Source of the DNA: Agrobacterium cucumeris | GTDB taxonomy: Bacteria; Pseudomonadota; Alphaproteobacteria; Rhizobiales; Rhizobiaceae | NCBI RefSeq assembly: GCF_030036535.1 | Contig: NZ_CP080387.1 | Location: 1,922,001-1,986,000, forward strand | Direction of reading: 5' to 3' | Length of the DNA stretch: 64,000 nt | In this document: positions 55,729 through 64,000 of the stretch, in pieces | Numbering within the stretch: position 1 is the stretch's first letter | Layout: every line of letters starts with the position of its first letter | Notes under the pieces: model-generated | What the model saw: the letters and a program-made list of their open reading frames with translations, nothing else | Databases searched by the model: none | Told to the model about the DNA's origin: nothing | Position numbers and translations under genes: made by a program

Positions 55729-55846
55729 CTTCTCCCCGTCCGGGGAGAAGGTGGCTCGAAGAGTCGGATGCGGGATAACCTCTCCGCATATCTCTACCCT
55801 CGCCCCCTCATCCCGCTGCCGCGACCTTCTCCCCGGCGGGGAGAAG
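55729..55846. repeat. RIME-like intergenic mosaic element
   Basis: Two hairpins, CTTCTCCCCG(55729-55738)/CGGGGAGAAG(55741-55750) and CTTCTCCCCG(55826-55835)/CGGGGAGAAG(55837-55846), with the intervening DNA forming an imperfect long inverted repeat (GGTGGC / GCCGCGACC; GATGCGGGAT / ATCCCGCTGC). This matches the Rhizobium-specific intergenic mosaic elements in style and length (~118 bp). Located after ychF. Confidence 0.8.
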
Positions 55847-55963
55847 AAACGGGCCTCACCCGCTCGCCATCCCTCCCTCGCATCACACCTTCGATTTGAC
55901 CTTTACGTAAAGGGAAAAATCATCTTAGATGCGCCGACCTTGACTGTGCGAAGGGAGGACGCC

Positions 55964-56437
55964 ATGACGCCGGTCGCGATTTACACCTATGAGGATTTTT
56001 CCGTTGGACGGGAATTTCCCCTCGGACCGCAATCGATTTCCGCAGAGCAGATCATTGCTTTCGCCAGCGAATTCGACCCGCAACCCATGCATCTTTCCGA
56101 AGAAGCCGGCCGCCAGAGCATTCTCGGCGGGCTGGCGGCATCAGGCTGGCACACCTGCAGCCTGCTGATGCGGATGATGGCAGACAGCTATATTGCCAGT
56201 TCAACCTCGCAGGGCAGCCCCGGCATCGATTACGTCGACTGGAAAAAGCCGGTTCTGGCCGGAGATACGCTTTCGGGAAAATCCATCGTTCTGGAACAGC
56301 GCCCTTCCGCGTCGCGCGCTGGCATCGGCCTCGTGAAATTCCGCCATGAGCTTTACAATCAGCGCGGTATTCTGGTCGCGCAGGGCGAAAACACCGTAAT
56401 GTTCCTGATGCGGGCAGACGGAGGCCTTGCAGCATGA
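55964..56437 (+). CDS. MaoC-like dehydratase (first of a pair)
   Basis: 157 residues, a single hotdog fold. The hydratase-2 motif is FDPQPMHLSEEAGRQS, giving the catalytic Asp and His; GLAASGWHTCSLLMRMM and DWKKPVLAGDTLSG follow. Members add water to enoyl-CoA. AAGGGAGGACGCC precedes the ATG. It overlaps the next MaoC gene by ATGA, so the two proteins probably form a heterodimer or act in the same pathway. Confidence 0.9.
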   Translation: MTPVAIYTYEDFSVGREFPLGPQSISAEQIIAFASEFDPQPMHLSEEAGRQSILGGLAASGWHTCSLLMRMMADSYIASSTSQGSPGIDYVDWKKPVLAGDTLSGKSIVLEQRPSASRAGIGLVKFRHELYNQRGILVAQGENTVMFLMRADGGLAA

Positions 56438-56901
56438 GACTGGCAGAATTATCCCCGATCGGCGAGCGCGTCACCCTCGACACGCTGCATTTTTCCGCCG
56501 AAGACATCATTCGCTTCGCCCGCGATTTTGATCCGCAGCCGTTCCACCTCGATGCCGATGCCGCCAGAAACAGCGTTTTCGGCGGCCTCTGCGCTTCCGG
56601 CTGGCACACGGGCGCGGGCTGGATGAAGTGTTTCCTGTCCCATTGGGCAAAAGAGGTCAAAAGGCTGAAACAGCAGGGCATTGAGCCACCGCGGCTCGGC
56701 CCCTCCCCGGGGTTTCGAGAGCTCAAATGGAAGAAGCCGGTGTTTGCCGGTGATGATGTGACCTATTTCGTCACGCTGCTCGATACCCGTCCGCTGGAAT
56801 CCCGCGCCGGCGTCTGGCTCAACACCACCTTCAACGAAGGCGTAAACCAGTCGGGAGAAACGGTGCTGACCTTCCGCAGCGGGGTTCTGGAGTTCGAATA
56901 G
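56434..56901 (+). CDS. MaoC-like dehydratase (second of a pair)
   Basis: 155 residues, paralogous to the previous gene: FDPQPFHLDADAARNSVFGGLCASGWHTG with the Asp/His pair, then ELKWKKPVFAGDDVTY. Starts at ATG 56434 inside the stop of the first. The tandem pair suggests gene duplication and a dimer of unlike hotdog subunits. Confidence 0.9.
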   Translation: MRLAELSPIGERVTLDTLHFSAEDIIRFARDFDPQPFHLDADAARNSVFGGLCASGWHTGAGWMKCFLSHWAKEVKRLKQQGIEPPRLGPSPGFRELKWKKPVFAGDDVTYFVTLLDTRPLESRAGVWLNTTFNEGVNQSGETVLTFRSGVLEFE

Positions 56902-56963
56902 GCACTGGCCCCTATCACGCCGCCGCGATACCCTTCAGCAGGAATCGCGGCGGGCCGGTAAAT

Positions 56964-57599
56964 ATGGATGATATTCTCAAGGGTTATGCCGAGGCAGCAA
57001 CGCCCGAGCTGATTTCCAGGTTCGAAAATCTCGACTGCGGGGCAGTTTACGCACCCGTCATCGACCTGCTGCCGACGACACCCTCCCGGATCGCAGATAT
57101 TGGCAGCGGCACCGGCCGCGACGCCGCATGGTTTGCCGCGCAGGGCCACGACGTTCTCGCCGTCGAGCCGGTCGGAGAGCTTCGTGAACCCGGCATGCAG
57201 TTACATTCATCGGAGAAAATAATCTGGCTGGATGACACCTTGCCCGCGCTGACAAGGGCTCGCTGCTATGGCGCCTTTGATCTGGTTGCCCTGTGCGGCG
57301 TCTGGCACCACATCCATCACGATGCAAGGCGCGCTGCGATGGAAAGCCTCTCGGCGATGACGGCGACAGGTGGATTGCTGATCATGTCGCTGCGTCATGG
57401 CCCGGCGCCCGAGGGCCGCCGCGCCTTTGCCATTTCCCCGGCGGAAACCATAAACGAGGCCGCCCGTCTTGGCTTCACGTTAATCCGGGAAGCGGAGGTG
57501 GGTTCCATTCAGGCCGGGAACCGCGCTCTGGGCGTTCACTGGACATGGATTGCCTTGCGAAAAACCGGCAGAACGAGCGGGCTGCTGCAGCAGCCCTGA
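56964..57599 (+). CDS. Class I SAM-dependent methyltransferase
   Basis: 211 residues. Motif I is IADIGSGTGRDAAWFAAQGHDVLAVEP, acidic end Glu as usual; motif region FDLVALCGVWHHIHHDARRAAMESLSAM contains the HH pair common in small-molecule methyltransferases. Substrate unknown. No strong ribosome site. Convergent with apt with only 14 bases between stops. Confidence 0.85.
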   Translation: MDDILKGYAEAATPELISRFENLDCGAVYAPVIDLLPTTPSRIADIGSGTGRDAAWFAAQGHDVLAVEPVGELREPGMQLHSSEKIIWLDDTLPALTRARCYGAFDLVALCGVWHHIHHDARRAAMESLSAMTATGGLLIMSLRHGPAPEGRRAFAISPAETINEAARLGFTLIREAEVGSIQAGNRALGVHWTWIALRKTGRTSGLLQQP

Positions 57600-57613
57600 C
57601 CGTTATTTCTGAC

Positions 57614-58156
57614 TTAATGGCCGGAAAACTCCACCAGCGTCCGTACCTCGACGCCAAGGTCCTCAAGCTTCTTGCGACCACCGAGATCGGGCAGATCGAT
57701 AACAAAGCAGGCGGAGACGATATCCGCGCCCATCTGCCGCAAAAGCTTGACCGCGCCTTCGGCAGTGCCGCCGGTCGCGATCAGATCGTCGACCAGAATG
57801 ACCTTCTCGCCGGGCTGCACGGCGTCCACATGCATTTCCATTTCGTCCACGCCATATTCCAGGCTGTAGGCGACCCGCACCGTGGTGTGTGGCAGCTTGC
57901 CCTTCTTGCGGATGGGCACGAAACCGGCCGAGAGCTGATGCGCCACCGCCCCGCCCAGAATGAAGCCGCGTGCTTCCATGCCGGCGATCTTGTCGATCTT
58001 CGTTCCCGCATAGGGCTGCACAAGCTCGTCCACCGCCCGGCGGAAAGCCCGCGGATTGCCAAGCAAAGTGGTGATGTCCCGGAAGATGATGCCCGGCTTC
58101 GGATAGTCGGGAATGGAACGGATGGCAGCGGAAAGCTCCGAAGCGATAAGGGTCAT
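57614..58156 (-). CDS. apt: Adenine phosphoribosyltransferase
   Basis: 180 residues. Salvages adenine with PRPP to [45 protein letters not shown], and the PRPP-binding [20 protein letters not shown]. Lies between the methyltransferase and petC; separated from petC by ~230 bases containing the pet operon terminator. Confidence 0.96.
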   Translation of the reverse strand: MTLIASELSAAIRSIPDYPKPGIIFRDITTLLGNPRAFRRAVDELVQPYAGTKIDKIAGMEARGFILGGAVAHQLSAGFVPIRKKGKLPHTTVRVAYSLEYGVDEMEMHVDAVQPGEKVILVDDLIATGGTAEGAVKLLRQMGADIVSACFVIDLPDLGGRKKLEDLGVEVRTLVEFSGH

Positions 58157-58330
58157 GGGATTTCCATTTATATGGGAATGGATCAGAAGGTTCGGGCCAC
58201 CCTATCAACTTGCCGGCTGTGGACCAACAAAAAAGGACCGCGACCGTCGGCCCTCATCTGTTGGTATTGAACCTCAACAGTCTGGGTCGCGTGAACTGCG
58301 ATCGGACAACGCCCTTGTCCGACAGGCAGC

Positions 58331-58359
58331 AAAAAAGCCCCCACGGAAACCGTGGGGGC
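58331..58359 (-). terminator. Terminator of the petABC operon
   Basis: GCCCCCACGG (58337-58346) / CCGTGGGGGC (58350-58359) with loop AAA; on the minus strand it is followed by TTTTTT (58331-58336). 28 bases after the petC stop. Confidence 0.93.
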
Positions 58360-58386
58360 CGTTGATTGCAGCCGCTTGAAACCGGC

Positions 58387-59271
58387 TCAATGTTCCTTGT
58401 TGGCGTAGATCGATTTCTTGGTCAGATAGATCAGTGCCGTGAAGATGAACAGGAACACCATGACCATGAAACCAGTGCGCTTGCGCTGTTCCAGATGCGG
58501 CTCCGCAGCCCACATCAGGAAGGCAGAGACGTCCTTGGAATATTGATCCACCGTCTGCGGTGCACCGTCATCATAGGTCACCTGATCGGCGCTGATCGGC
58601 GGCGCCATCTTCAGCGCCACGGCGCTGACGAAATACGGGTTGAAATGCGTGCCTTCCGACACTTCAACACCGGCCGGCGCATCCTGATATCCGGTCAGCA
58701 GCGCATGGATATAATCCGGGCCGCCTTCCTGGTAACCGCCGATGATCGGGATCATGTCGATGATGAATTGCGGGAACCCGCGTTCAACACCACGCGCCTT
58801 GGCAAGCAGCGACATATCAGGCGGTGCGGCCCCGCCATTGGCGGCGGCTGCCGCCTCGTGGTTCGGGAACGGCGAAGGGAAGTGATCGGAAGGTACGGCC
58901 TTGCGGCTATACATTTCGCCATCGGCGTTCGGGCCGTCCTGCACTTCATATTCGGCAGCGAAAGCCTTCACCTGATCTTCCGAATAACCGAGATCTCCCA
59001 GCGTGCGGAAGGAAACAAGGCTCATCGAATGGCAGGCGGAGCAGACTTCCTTATAGACCTTGAGACCACGCTGCAGCTGGCCTTTGTCGTATTTGCCGAA
59101 AGGTCCGGCAAAGGACCAGCTCTGCTCCTCGGGCTTGATGACCGGGAAGTGACCGCCGGCAACCGCATGTTCGGTCTTGGTGGCAAGGTCATGGCTCTCC
59201 TCGGCCGCGAATGCGGCGGAGGAACAGCCAATGGCGGCGATGAGCGCGATGCTCGTGAGAAGCGTCTTCAT
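58387..59271 (-). CDS. petC: Cytochrome c1
   Basis: 294 residues. Heme-bearing subunit of the bc1 complex that passes electrons from the Rieske protein to cytochrome c. Signal peptide (TLLTSIALIAAIGCSSAAFAA), heme motif CSACH (Cys77, Cys80, His81), a Met ligand likely in LKMAPPISADQVTY, and a C-terminal anchor helix (GFMVMVFLFIFTALIYLTKKS). ATG at 59271 is preferred; ATG at 59280 is in frame but directly abuts the ribosome site AAGGAAGG. Confidence 0.95.
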   Translation of the reverse strand: MKTLLTSIALIAAIGCSSAAFAAEESHDLATKTEHAVAGGHFPVIKPEEQSWSFAGPFGKYDKGQLQRGLKVYKEVCSACHSMSLVSFRTLGDLGYSEDQVKAFAAEYEVQDGPNADGEMYSRKAVPSDHFPSPFPNHEAAAAANGGAAPPDMSLLAKARGVERGFPQFIIDMIPIIGGYQEGGPDYIHALLTGYQDAPAGVEVSEGTHFNPYFVSAVALKMAPPISADQVTYDDGAPQTVDQYSKDVSAFLMWAAEPHLEQRKRTGFMVMVFLFIFTALIYLTKKSIYANKEH

Positions 59272-59293
59272 TGTCGTCATCCTTCCTTCGCGC

Positions 59294-60577
59294 TCAGATC
59301 TGGGCGGCCGCTGGCGCGGCACCCTTCTTGGCGGCGTTCTTTTCAAGAACGGCCTCGGTAATGGAATTCGGAATACGCCGCGGCGTTTCGACCAGACCGA
59401 GGATCGGCATGATGACGAGGAAGAACCCGAAATAGTACAGCGTGCCGATCTGCGACATGACGACATAGAGGCCTTCCGCAGGACGTGAACCCAGCCAGCC
59501 GAGCAGGATGGCGTTGACCACGAAAATCCAGAAGAACAATTTGTACCACGGACGATAGACTGCGGAGCGAACCTTCGACGTATCGAGCCAGGGCAGGAAG
59601 AACAGCACGATGATCGCGCCGAACATCACGAGAACGCCACCGAGCTTGGAATCGATCGGCCCGATATTGAAGGTGATGGCGCGCAGCATCGCGTAGAACG
59701 GCAGGTAATACCATTCCGGCACGATATGCGCCGGCGTCTTCAGCGGATCCGCCATGATGTAGTTATCAGGGTGGCCGAGGAAGTTCGGCATGTAGAAGAT
59801 GAACCAGGCATAGGCGATGAGGAACACCGAAACGCCGAGCGCATCCTTCAACGTCGCATAGGGCGTGAAGGGGACCGTATCGGTCTTGCTCTTCACTTCC
59901 ACGCCGGTCGGGTTGGTCTGGCCGGTCACATGCAGCGCCCAGATATGCAGGATGACGACACCCGCGATCATGAAGGGCAGCAGGTAATGCAGCGCAAAGA
60001 AGCGGTTGAGTGTCGGATTGTCGACCGCAAAGCCGCCGAGCAGGAACTGCTGGATCCATTCACCAATCAGCGGGAAAGCCGTGAAGAAGCCGGTGATGAC
60101 GGTCGCACCCCAGAAGGACATCTGACCCCAGGGAAGGACGTAGCCCATGAAGCCCGTCGCCATCATCAGCAGATAGATCACGCAGCCGAGGATCCAGAGG
60201 ATTTCGCGCGGCGCCTTGTAGGACCCGTAATAAAGACCACGGGCAATGTGCAGATAGACCGCGATGAAGAAGAACGACGCGCCGTTGGCGTGCATATAAC
60301 GCAGCAGCCAGCCGTGGTTGACGTCACGCATGATCTTTTCGACGGAATTGAAGGCAACCGTCGTTTCAGCGGCATAATGCATGGCAAGCACGACGCCGGT
60401 GAGGATCTGCACGATCAGCATGACGGAAAGCATCGCACCGAAGGTGTAGGCGTAGTTCAGGTTACGCGGGACAGGATAGGCAACGAAGCTGTCATAGATC
60501 AAGCGCGGCAAGGGAAGCCGCGAATCGATCCACCTTTCGATGCCGGTGGACGGCTGATAACTGGAATGGCCACTCAT
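59294..60577 (-). CDS. petB: Cytochrome b of the bc1 complex
   Basis: 427 residues, eight helices. Carries both b hemes; two His pairs lie in helices 2 and 4 ([60 protein letters not shown]). The quinol-oxidation (Qo) PEWY motif is in [17 protein letters not shown]. Single long form as in alphaproteobacteria, not split into b6/IV. Middle gene of petA-petB-petC. Confidence 0.97.
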   Translation of the reverse strand: MSGHSSYQPSTGIERWIDSRLPLPRLIYDSFVAYPVPRNLNYAYTFGAMLSVMLIVQILTGVVLAMHYAAETTVAFNSVEKIMRDVNHGWLLRYMHANGASFFFIAVYLHIARGLYYGSYKAPREILWILGCVIYLLMMATGFMGYVLPWGQMSFWGATVITGFFTAFPLIGEWIQQFLLGGFAVDNPTLNRFFALHYLLPFMIAGVVILHIWALHVTGQTNPTGVEVKSKTDTVPFTPYATLKDALGVSVFLIAYAWFIFYMPNFLGHPDNYIMADPLKTPAHIVPEWYYLPFYAMLRAITFNIGPIDSKLGGVLVMFGAIIVLFFLPWLDTSKVRSAVYRPWYKLFFWIFVVNAILLGWLGSRPAEGLYVVMSQIGTLYYFGFFLVIMPILGLVETPRRIPNSITEAVLEKNAAKKGAAPAAAQI

Positions 60578-60591
60578 GAATATCTGTCCCC

Positions 60592-61170
60592 TTATCCGAT
60601 CTTGATCACGGTATCGGATGTGAATGCAAATGTCGGGATGGCGAGGTTCTGCGGCGCCGGACCCTTACGAATGCGGCCCGCCGTATCGTAGTGCGAGCCA
60701 TGGCAGGGACAGAACCACCCGCCGAAATCGCCGGCCTGGCCGAGCGGAACGCAACCGAGATGGGTGCAGGAACCGATCATGACGATCCAGTTCTCCTTGC
60801 CCTCACCGGCCGAACGGTCAATATCCGTCGCCTGGGCGTCGACGGCGATATTGGCATTGCGTGCCACCGGATCCTTGAGATCGCCGAGAGCGACCGCCTT
60901 GGCTTCATCGATTTCCTTTTCCGTGCGGTTGCGGATGAAAATCGGCTTGCCGCGCCACTTCACGGTAAGCGACATGCCCGGCTCGACCGCCGCGACATTC
61001 ACTTCGATGGAAGCGAGCGCCAGCGTCGATGCATCGGGACGCATCTGGTCGATGAAAGGCCATGCGACTGCAGCAGCGCCAACGGCGCCCGTCATTCCGG
61101 TTACTAGATAAAGAAAATCGCGACGGGTCGGTTCACCCGAGGCGTCGTGATTGGTTACGTGCTCGCTCAC
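60592..61170 (-). CDS. petA: Rieske iron-sulfur subunit of the bc1 complex
   Basis: 192 residues. Twin-arginine signal/anchor [23 protein letters not shown] (15-37), then the Rieske domain with the 2Fe-2S ligands in CTHLGC (Cys135, His137) and CPCHGSH (Cys154, His157). Starts with GTG at 61170 (SEHVTNHDA), preceded by AGAGG; this is the conserved family start. First gene of the operon; the upstream region contains an 8-bp inverted repeat at 61234-61264. Confidence 0.95.
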   Translation of the reverse strand: MSEHVTNHDASGEPTRRDFLYLVTGMTGAVGAAAVAWPFIDQMRPDASTLALASIEVNVAAVEPGMSLTVKWRGKPIFIRNRTEKEIDEAKAVALGDLKDPVARNANIAVDAQATDIDRSAGEGKENWIVMIGSCTHLGCVPLGQAGDFGGWFCPCHGSHYDTAGRIRKGPAPQNLAIPTFAFTSDTVIKIG

Positions 61171-61478
61171 CGCTACACCATCCTCTGCGCTGTTTTTGCC
61201 GTAAATCGCATGAGTCCTCCCGCTATGATTTGATCCAGGACAAACTCCGTCCCATCGTCCTGGACACAACTGCGGCATAAAGAAACCGCGTCATTGTGTT
61301 TGATCGCAAAATATTGACTGACTTGGCAAGAGCAAAGCACACAAAGCTGCCGTAATTCTGCCTGAGGGGGCCGATTTGTTTCGCATTTTTCCCGAGCCTT
61401 GGCAGGCGGGCAACATTGTGCCCGCCTGTGCCCCATGGTACGAGACGCACAGGGAGAGCTTGGAAAGCAGGGATTCGG
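61171..61478. other. 308-base divergent intergenic region upstream of petA
   Basis: Contains the petABC promoter (minus strand) and the start region of the EEP gene (plus strand). An inverted repeat TCCAGGAC(61234-61241)/GTCCTGGA(61257-61264) with a 15-base spacer is the only clear element; it may be an operator or a leader hairpin. No gene seen. Confidence 0.5.
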
Positions 61479-62411
61479 ATGACGGCGAAGCTCGCTTGCA
61501 TGGTCTCCACCGTGGTGGCTGCCGTTCTTTTCATCGCCAGCCTGCGCTATGTGACGGATTTCTGGCTTCTCGCCTTCGTCACAAGTTTCCAGCTTCACAT
61601 CGCCATTGTCTGTATCCTGTTGTCGTGCCTCATCTTTTGGGTGACGCGCGATGCGGTTTCCGCCCTGCTCGTGGTCTGGTCGCTGGCGCTTGCCATCCAC
61701 GCCATCGCCATGCTGATGGAATTCTCCACATCCGCCAATCCGCCATCGGATGCGAGGCCCTTCCGGCTTTTGTCCTTCAACGTGCTGATGGACAATGCCG
61801 CCAACGCGGATGCGATTGCCGACACCATTCTCGAATCAGGCGCGGATGCGGTCTATCTGTTCGAAGCGGCGGCGCTGCAATCGGCTCTGCCACGGCTTCA
61901 GCAAACCTATCCCCACAGGCTTGGCTGTTATTCGGGAACACCGACCTGCGACCTTTTGATCCTGTCGAAGCGACCGTTGCTGGAAGGCCGTTTCCACAGC
62001 CTTAGCGATCTGCGCCGCGACCGTTTCGCAATCACCAGCGTCGATGTCGACGGCACGGAACTGACGCTTGCCGCCGGGCACATCACCAAACCCTATTTCG
62101 ACGATTATCACCGCGATGAGCTGGATGAGGTCAGCGAAATTCTATTTCGCGTCACCGGGCCGCTCATTCTGGCGGGAGACTTCAATTCGGCGAGCATCGC
62201 CCCCGACATGCGCGCTTTCCTTTCCGCCAACGAGCTGAAGAAAGCGACCTGGGAACCCGCCACCTGGCCGACGGAAGCCGGCCGCTTCGGCATCGCCATA
62301 GACCACATCTTCGCCCGCGCGCCGGCAACACTGATGAAGACGACCCGCCTGCCCGACAGTCTGGGTTCCAATCATTACGGACTGATGGCGGATTTCATGA
62401 TCGGAAAATAG
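61479..62411 (+). CDS. Endonuclease/exonuclease/phosphatase (EEP) superfamily protein, membrane anchored
   Basis: 310 residues. Three hydrophobic helices (~1-85), then an EEP domain: LLSFNVLMDNAANADAIADTILESGADAVYLFE (Asn and Glu ligands), LAAGHITKP, LILAGDFNSASIAPDM (catalytic D-x-N) and GSNHYGLMADF with the final His. Membrane-bound EEP proteins are often phosphodiesterases or nucleases of unknown substrate. ATG at 61479 follows AGGGA. Confidence 0.87.
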   Translation: MTAKLACMVSTVVAAVLFIASLRYVTDFWLLAFVTSFQLHIAIVCILLSCLIFWVTRDAVSALLVVWSLALAIHAIAMLMEFSTSANPPSDARPFRLLSFNVLMDNAANADAIADTILESGADAVYLFEAAALQSALPRLQQTYPHRLGCYSGTPTCDLLILSKRPLLEGRFHSLSDLRRDRFAITSVDVDGTELTLAAGHITKPYFDDYHRDELDEVSEILFRVTGPLILAGDFNSASIAPDMRAFLSANELKKATWEPATWPTEAGRFGIAIDHIFARAPATLMKTTRLPDSLGSNHYGLMADFMIGK

Positions 62412-62420
62412 CGCGCGTCT

Positions 62421-64000
62421 TTATTGGGCCGCTTCCTCAGCAGCGAGAAAACCACCCGATTGCCGTGCCCAAAGCTCCGAATAAAGTCCGCCCTGCGAGA
62501 CCAGGTCGGAATGGCTGCCCTGTTCGACGATACGACCCTGATCCATTACGATCAGCCGGTCCAGCGCCGCGATCGTCGATAGCCGGTGAGCGATGGCGAG
62601 CACCGTTTTGCCCTGCATCAACTCATCCAGATTGCTCTGGATCGCAGCCTCCACCTCCGAATCAAGGGCCGAGGTCGCCTCGTCGAGCACGAGGATCGGC
62701 GCATCCTTCAGCATCACACGGGCGATGGCGATGCGCTGCCGCTGGCCGCCGGAGAGTTTTACGCCCCGTTCGCCAACATGGGCGTCGAAACCGGTCCGGC
62801 CGCGCTGGTCTTCCAGCCTCTCGATAAAATCATCCGCCTTGGCCCGGCGCGTCGCTTCCCGCAACTGCGCTTCGGTGGCATCCATGCGACCGAACATGAT
62901 GTTGTCGCGGATGGAGCGGTGCAACAGCGAGGTATCCTGCGTGACCATGCCGATATGGGCGCGCAGCGATTCCTGGGTCACTTTGGCAATATCCTGCCCG
63001 TCGATGAGGATACGGCCTTTCTCAACGTCATAAAACCGCAGGAGCAGGTTGACGAGCGTGGACTTGCCCGCGCCGGAGCGTCCGACGATGCCGACTTTCT
63101 CGCCCGCCTGGATCTCCAGATTGAGATTGTCGATGACGCCATTCGCCCGCCCGTAATGGAAACTGACATTGTCGAAGCGAACGCTCGGTTTCTTGACCTC
63201 CAGCACCGCCGCATCCGGCGCGTCAACGAGGCCGATCGGCTGCGAGATCAACTCGGCGGCATTCTGCACCGTGCCGAAATTGCGCATGATGCCGTTAAAC
63301 TGCGTCATCAAGCGGCCGAGCAGGAAGTTGAGGCGCAGCACCAGCGCCAGCGTGAAGGCCACCGCGCCGGAACTGATCCTGCCGGACAGCCAAAGATCAA
63401 TGCACAGCGCTGCCATGGAGGTGATCATCACGCCAGACAGCAGTGCCATGGACGCACGCACGCCGGTGATGAACCGGGTGAAGGTCATGGTGGCATTCTG
63501 GAAGATGTCGAAACCCTGCCGCATGTAGCGGTCATTCGCATCGTCGCGCCCGAACAGCCGCAGCGTCTGGATATTGCTATAGGCATCCACCATGCGGCCG
63601 GAAAGCATGGAAGCAGCTTCCGCCGTCTCTTTGGAATGATAGCGGATGCGCGGCACGAAATAACGCGCCAGCGCCGAAAAGATCAGCACCCAGACAAGCA
63701 CGACGACCGCCAGCCGCCAGTCCAGCCCACCGATCAGAAACAGCATCGAGACGGAATAAATACCGACGAACCAGACGCTTTCCATCAGCGAGGTGACGAG
63801 ATCGCCCGCCGCCTGACCGCCCGACCAGACCTTGGTGACGATGCGGCCGGAAAAATCATTCTGGAAAAAGGAAAGCGATTGCCGCGCGACATGCATGTAG
63901 GACTGCCAGCGCACCAGATTGTAAAAGCCGGGCGTGATGATCTGCTGGTCCACCAGTGCCGTGATCATCGTGACGATGAAACGCACGACGCCGATCAACA
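62421..64000 (-). CDS. ABC exporter (ATPase-permease fusion), N-terminus outside the window
   Basis: At least 526 residues visible; the frame continues past the right edge. An exporter-type transmembrane domain (~1-280 of the visible part) and an ATPase with Walker A GRSGAGKSTLV, signature LSGGQRQRIAIARVM and Walker B ILVLDEATSALDSE, H-loop IAHRLSTIAALD. Heterodimer or homodimer cannot be decided. Short tail LWARQSGGFLAAEEAAQ. Convergent with the EEP gene (9 bases between stops). Confidence 0.93.
   Translation of the reverse strand, partial: LIGVVRFIVTMITALVDQQIITPGFYNLVRWQSYMHVARQSLSFFQNDFSGRIVTKVWSGGQAAGDLVTSLMESVWFVGIYSVSMLFLIGGLDWRLAVVVLVWVLIFSALARYFVPRIRYHSKETAEAASMLSGRMVDAYSNIQTLRLFGRDDANDRYMRQGFDIFQNATMTFTRFITGVRASMALLSGVMITSMAALCIDLWLSGRISSGAVAFTLALVLRLNFLLGRLMTQFNGIMRNFGTVQNAAELISQPIGLVDAPDAAVLEVKKPSVRFDNVSFHYGRANGVIDNLNLEIQAGEKVGIVGRSGAGKSTLVNLLLRFYDVEKGRILIDGQDIAKVTQESLRAHIGMVTQDTSLLHRSIRDNIMFGRMDATEAQLREATRRAKADDFIERLEDQRGRTGFDAHVGERGVKLSGGQRQRIAIARVMLKDAPILVLDEATSALDSEVEAAIQSNLDELMQGKTVLAIAHRLSTIAALDRLIVMDQGRIVEQGSHSDLVSQGGLYSELWARQSGGFLAAEEAAQ

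Overview
The window looks like a chromosomal segment of a Rhizobiaceae alphaproteobacterium, most probably Agrobacterium (tumefaciens/fabrum group). The evidence is the gene order greA-lpsB / lrp-trxB-lsrB, the tandem AbcR1/AbcR2 small RNAs between lsrB and an ArsR-type regulator, Rhizobiaceae-type intergenic palindromes (RIME-like and REP-like), an alphaproteobacterial LexA box (GTTC-N7-GTTC), high G+C coding DNA and protein sequences of rhizobial type. No phage, insertion sequence, CRISPR array, rRNA or tRNA gene was recognised; the region is core chromosome with a few accessory-looking insertions.

Layout. 1-9.3 kb: the tail of a membrane LytTR protein, carB behind an attenuator-like hairpin, a small ribbon-helix-helix gene, a membrane diguanylate cyclase, a very A+T-rich spacer, and a two-gene DNA repair operon (radical SAM protein plus DUF4130/UdgX protein) under a perfect LexA box; greA follows with a terminator-like leader. 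9.4-15.3 kb: envelope and redox block with lpsB, lrp, trxB, lsrB (vtlR), abcR1, abcR2, an ArsR-type regulator with an operator-like palindrome, and an old yellow enzyme. 15.3-24.8 kb: a DUF6220/epimerase pair divergent from a LysR gene, a DUF2188 protein, ChaA antiporter, aspartate aminotransferase, an EAL protein, an EamA transporter, a cold shock gene and an MBL-fold hydrolase. 25-33 kb: an SH3/DUF1236 secreted protein, a MarR-response regulator-histidine kinase operon, csaA-proC-ybjN on the minus strand, a UbiK-like protein, lgt, a MidA-like methyltransferase. 33-37 kb: pgeF, an M24-fold protein lacking the usual metal ligands, a lipoprotein, prs. 37.5-41 kb: a minus-strand envelope operon GT2 / LAB_N / GT39 / PAP2. 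41-48.4 kb: a chemoreceptor, an aldehyde dehydrogenase with an AcoR-like regulator that has lost its AAA+ domain, and an MHYT-GGDEF-EAL protein. 48.7-55.7 kb: rplY, then a GGDEF-EAL receptor with its own periplasmic binding protein, then pth, a GNAT enzyme, clpS and ychF. 56-64 kb: two MaoC proteins, a methyltransferase, apt, petABC (cytochrome bc1), an endonuclease/phosphatase-fold protein and a truncated ABC exporter.

Themes. Four c-di-GMP proteins occur in 47 kb (one GGDEF, one EAL, two GGDEF-EAL), each with a different sensory front end. The lpsB-lrp-trxB-lsrB-abcR block joins core LPS synthesis, thiol redox control and sRNA control of nutrient uptake. The most interesting leads are the SOS-box-controlled radical SAM/UdgX repair operon, the binding-protein plus GGDEF-EAL pair inserted between rplY and pth, the repeats at the abcR1 promoter and upstream of rplY, and a structured intergenic region near 30.5 kb.
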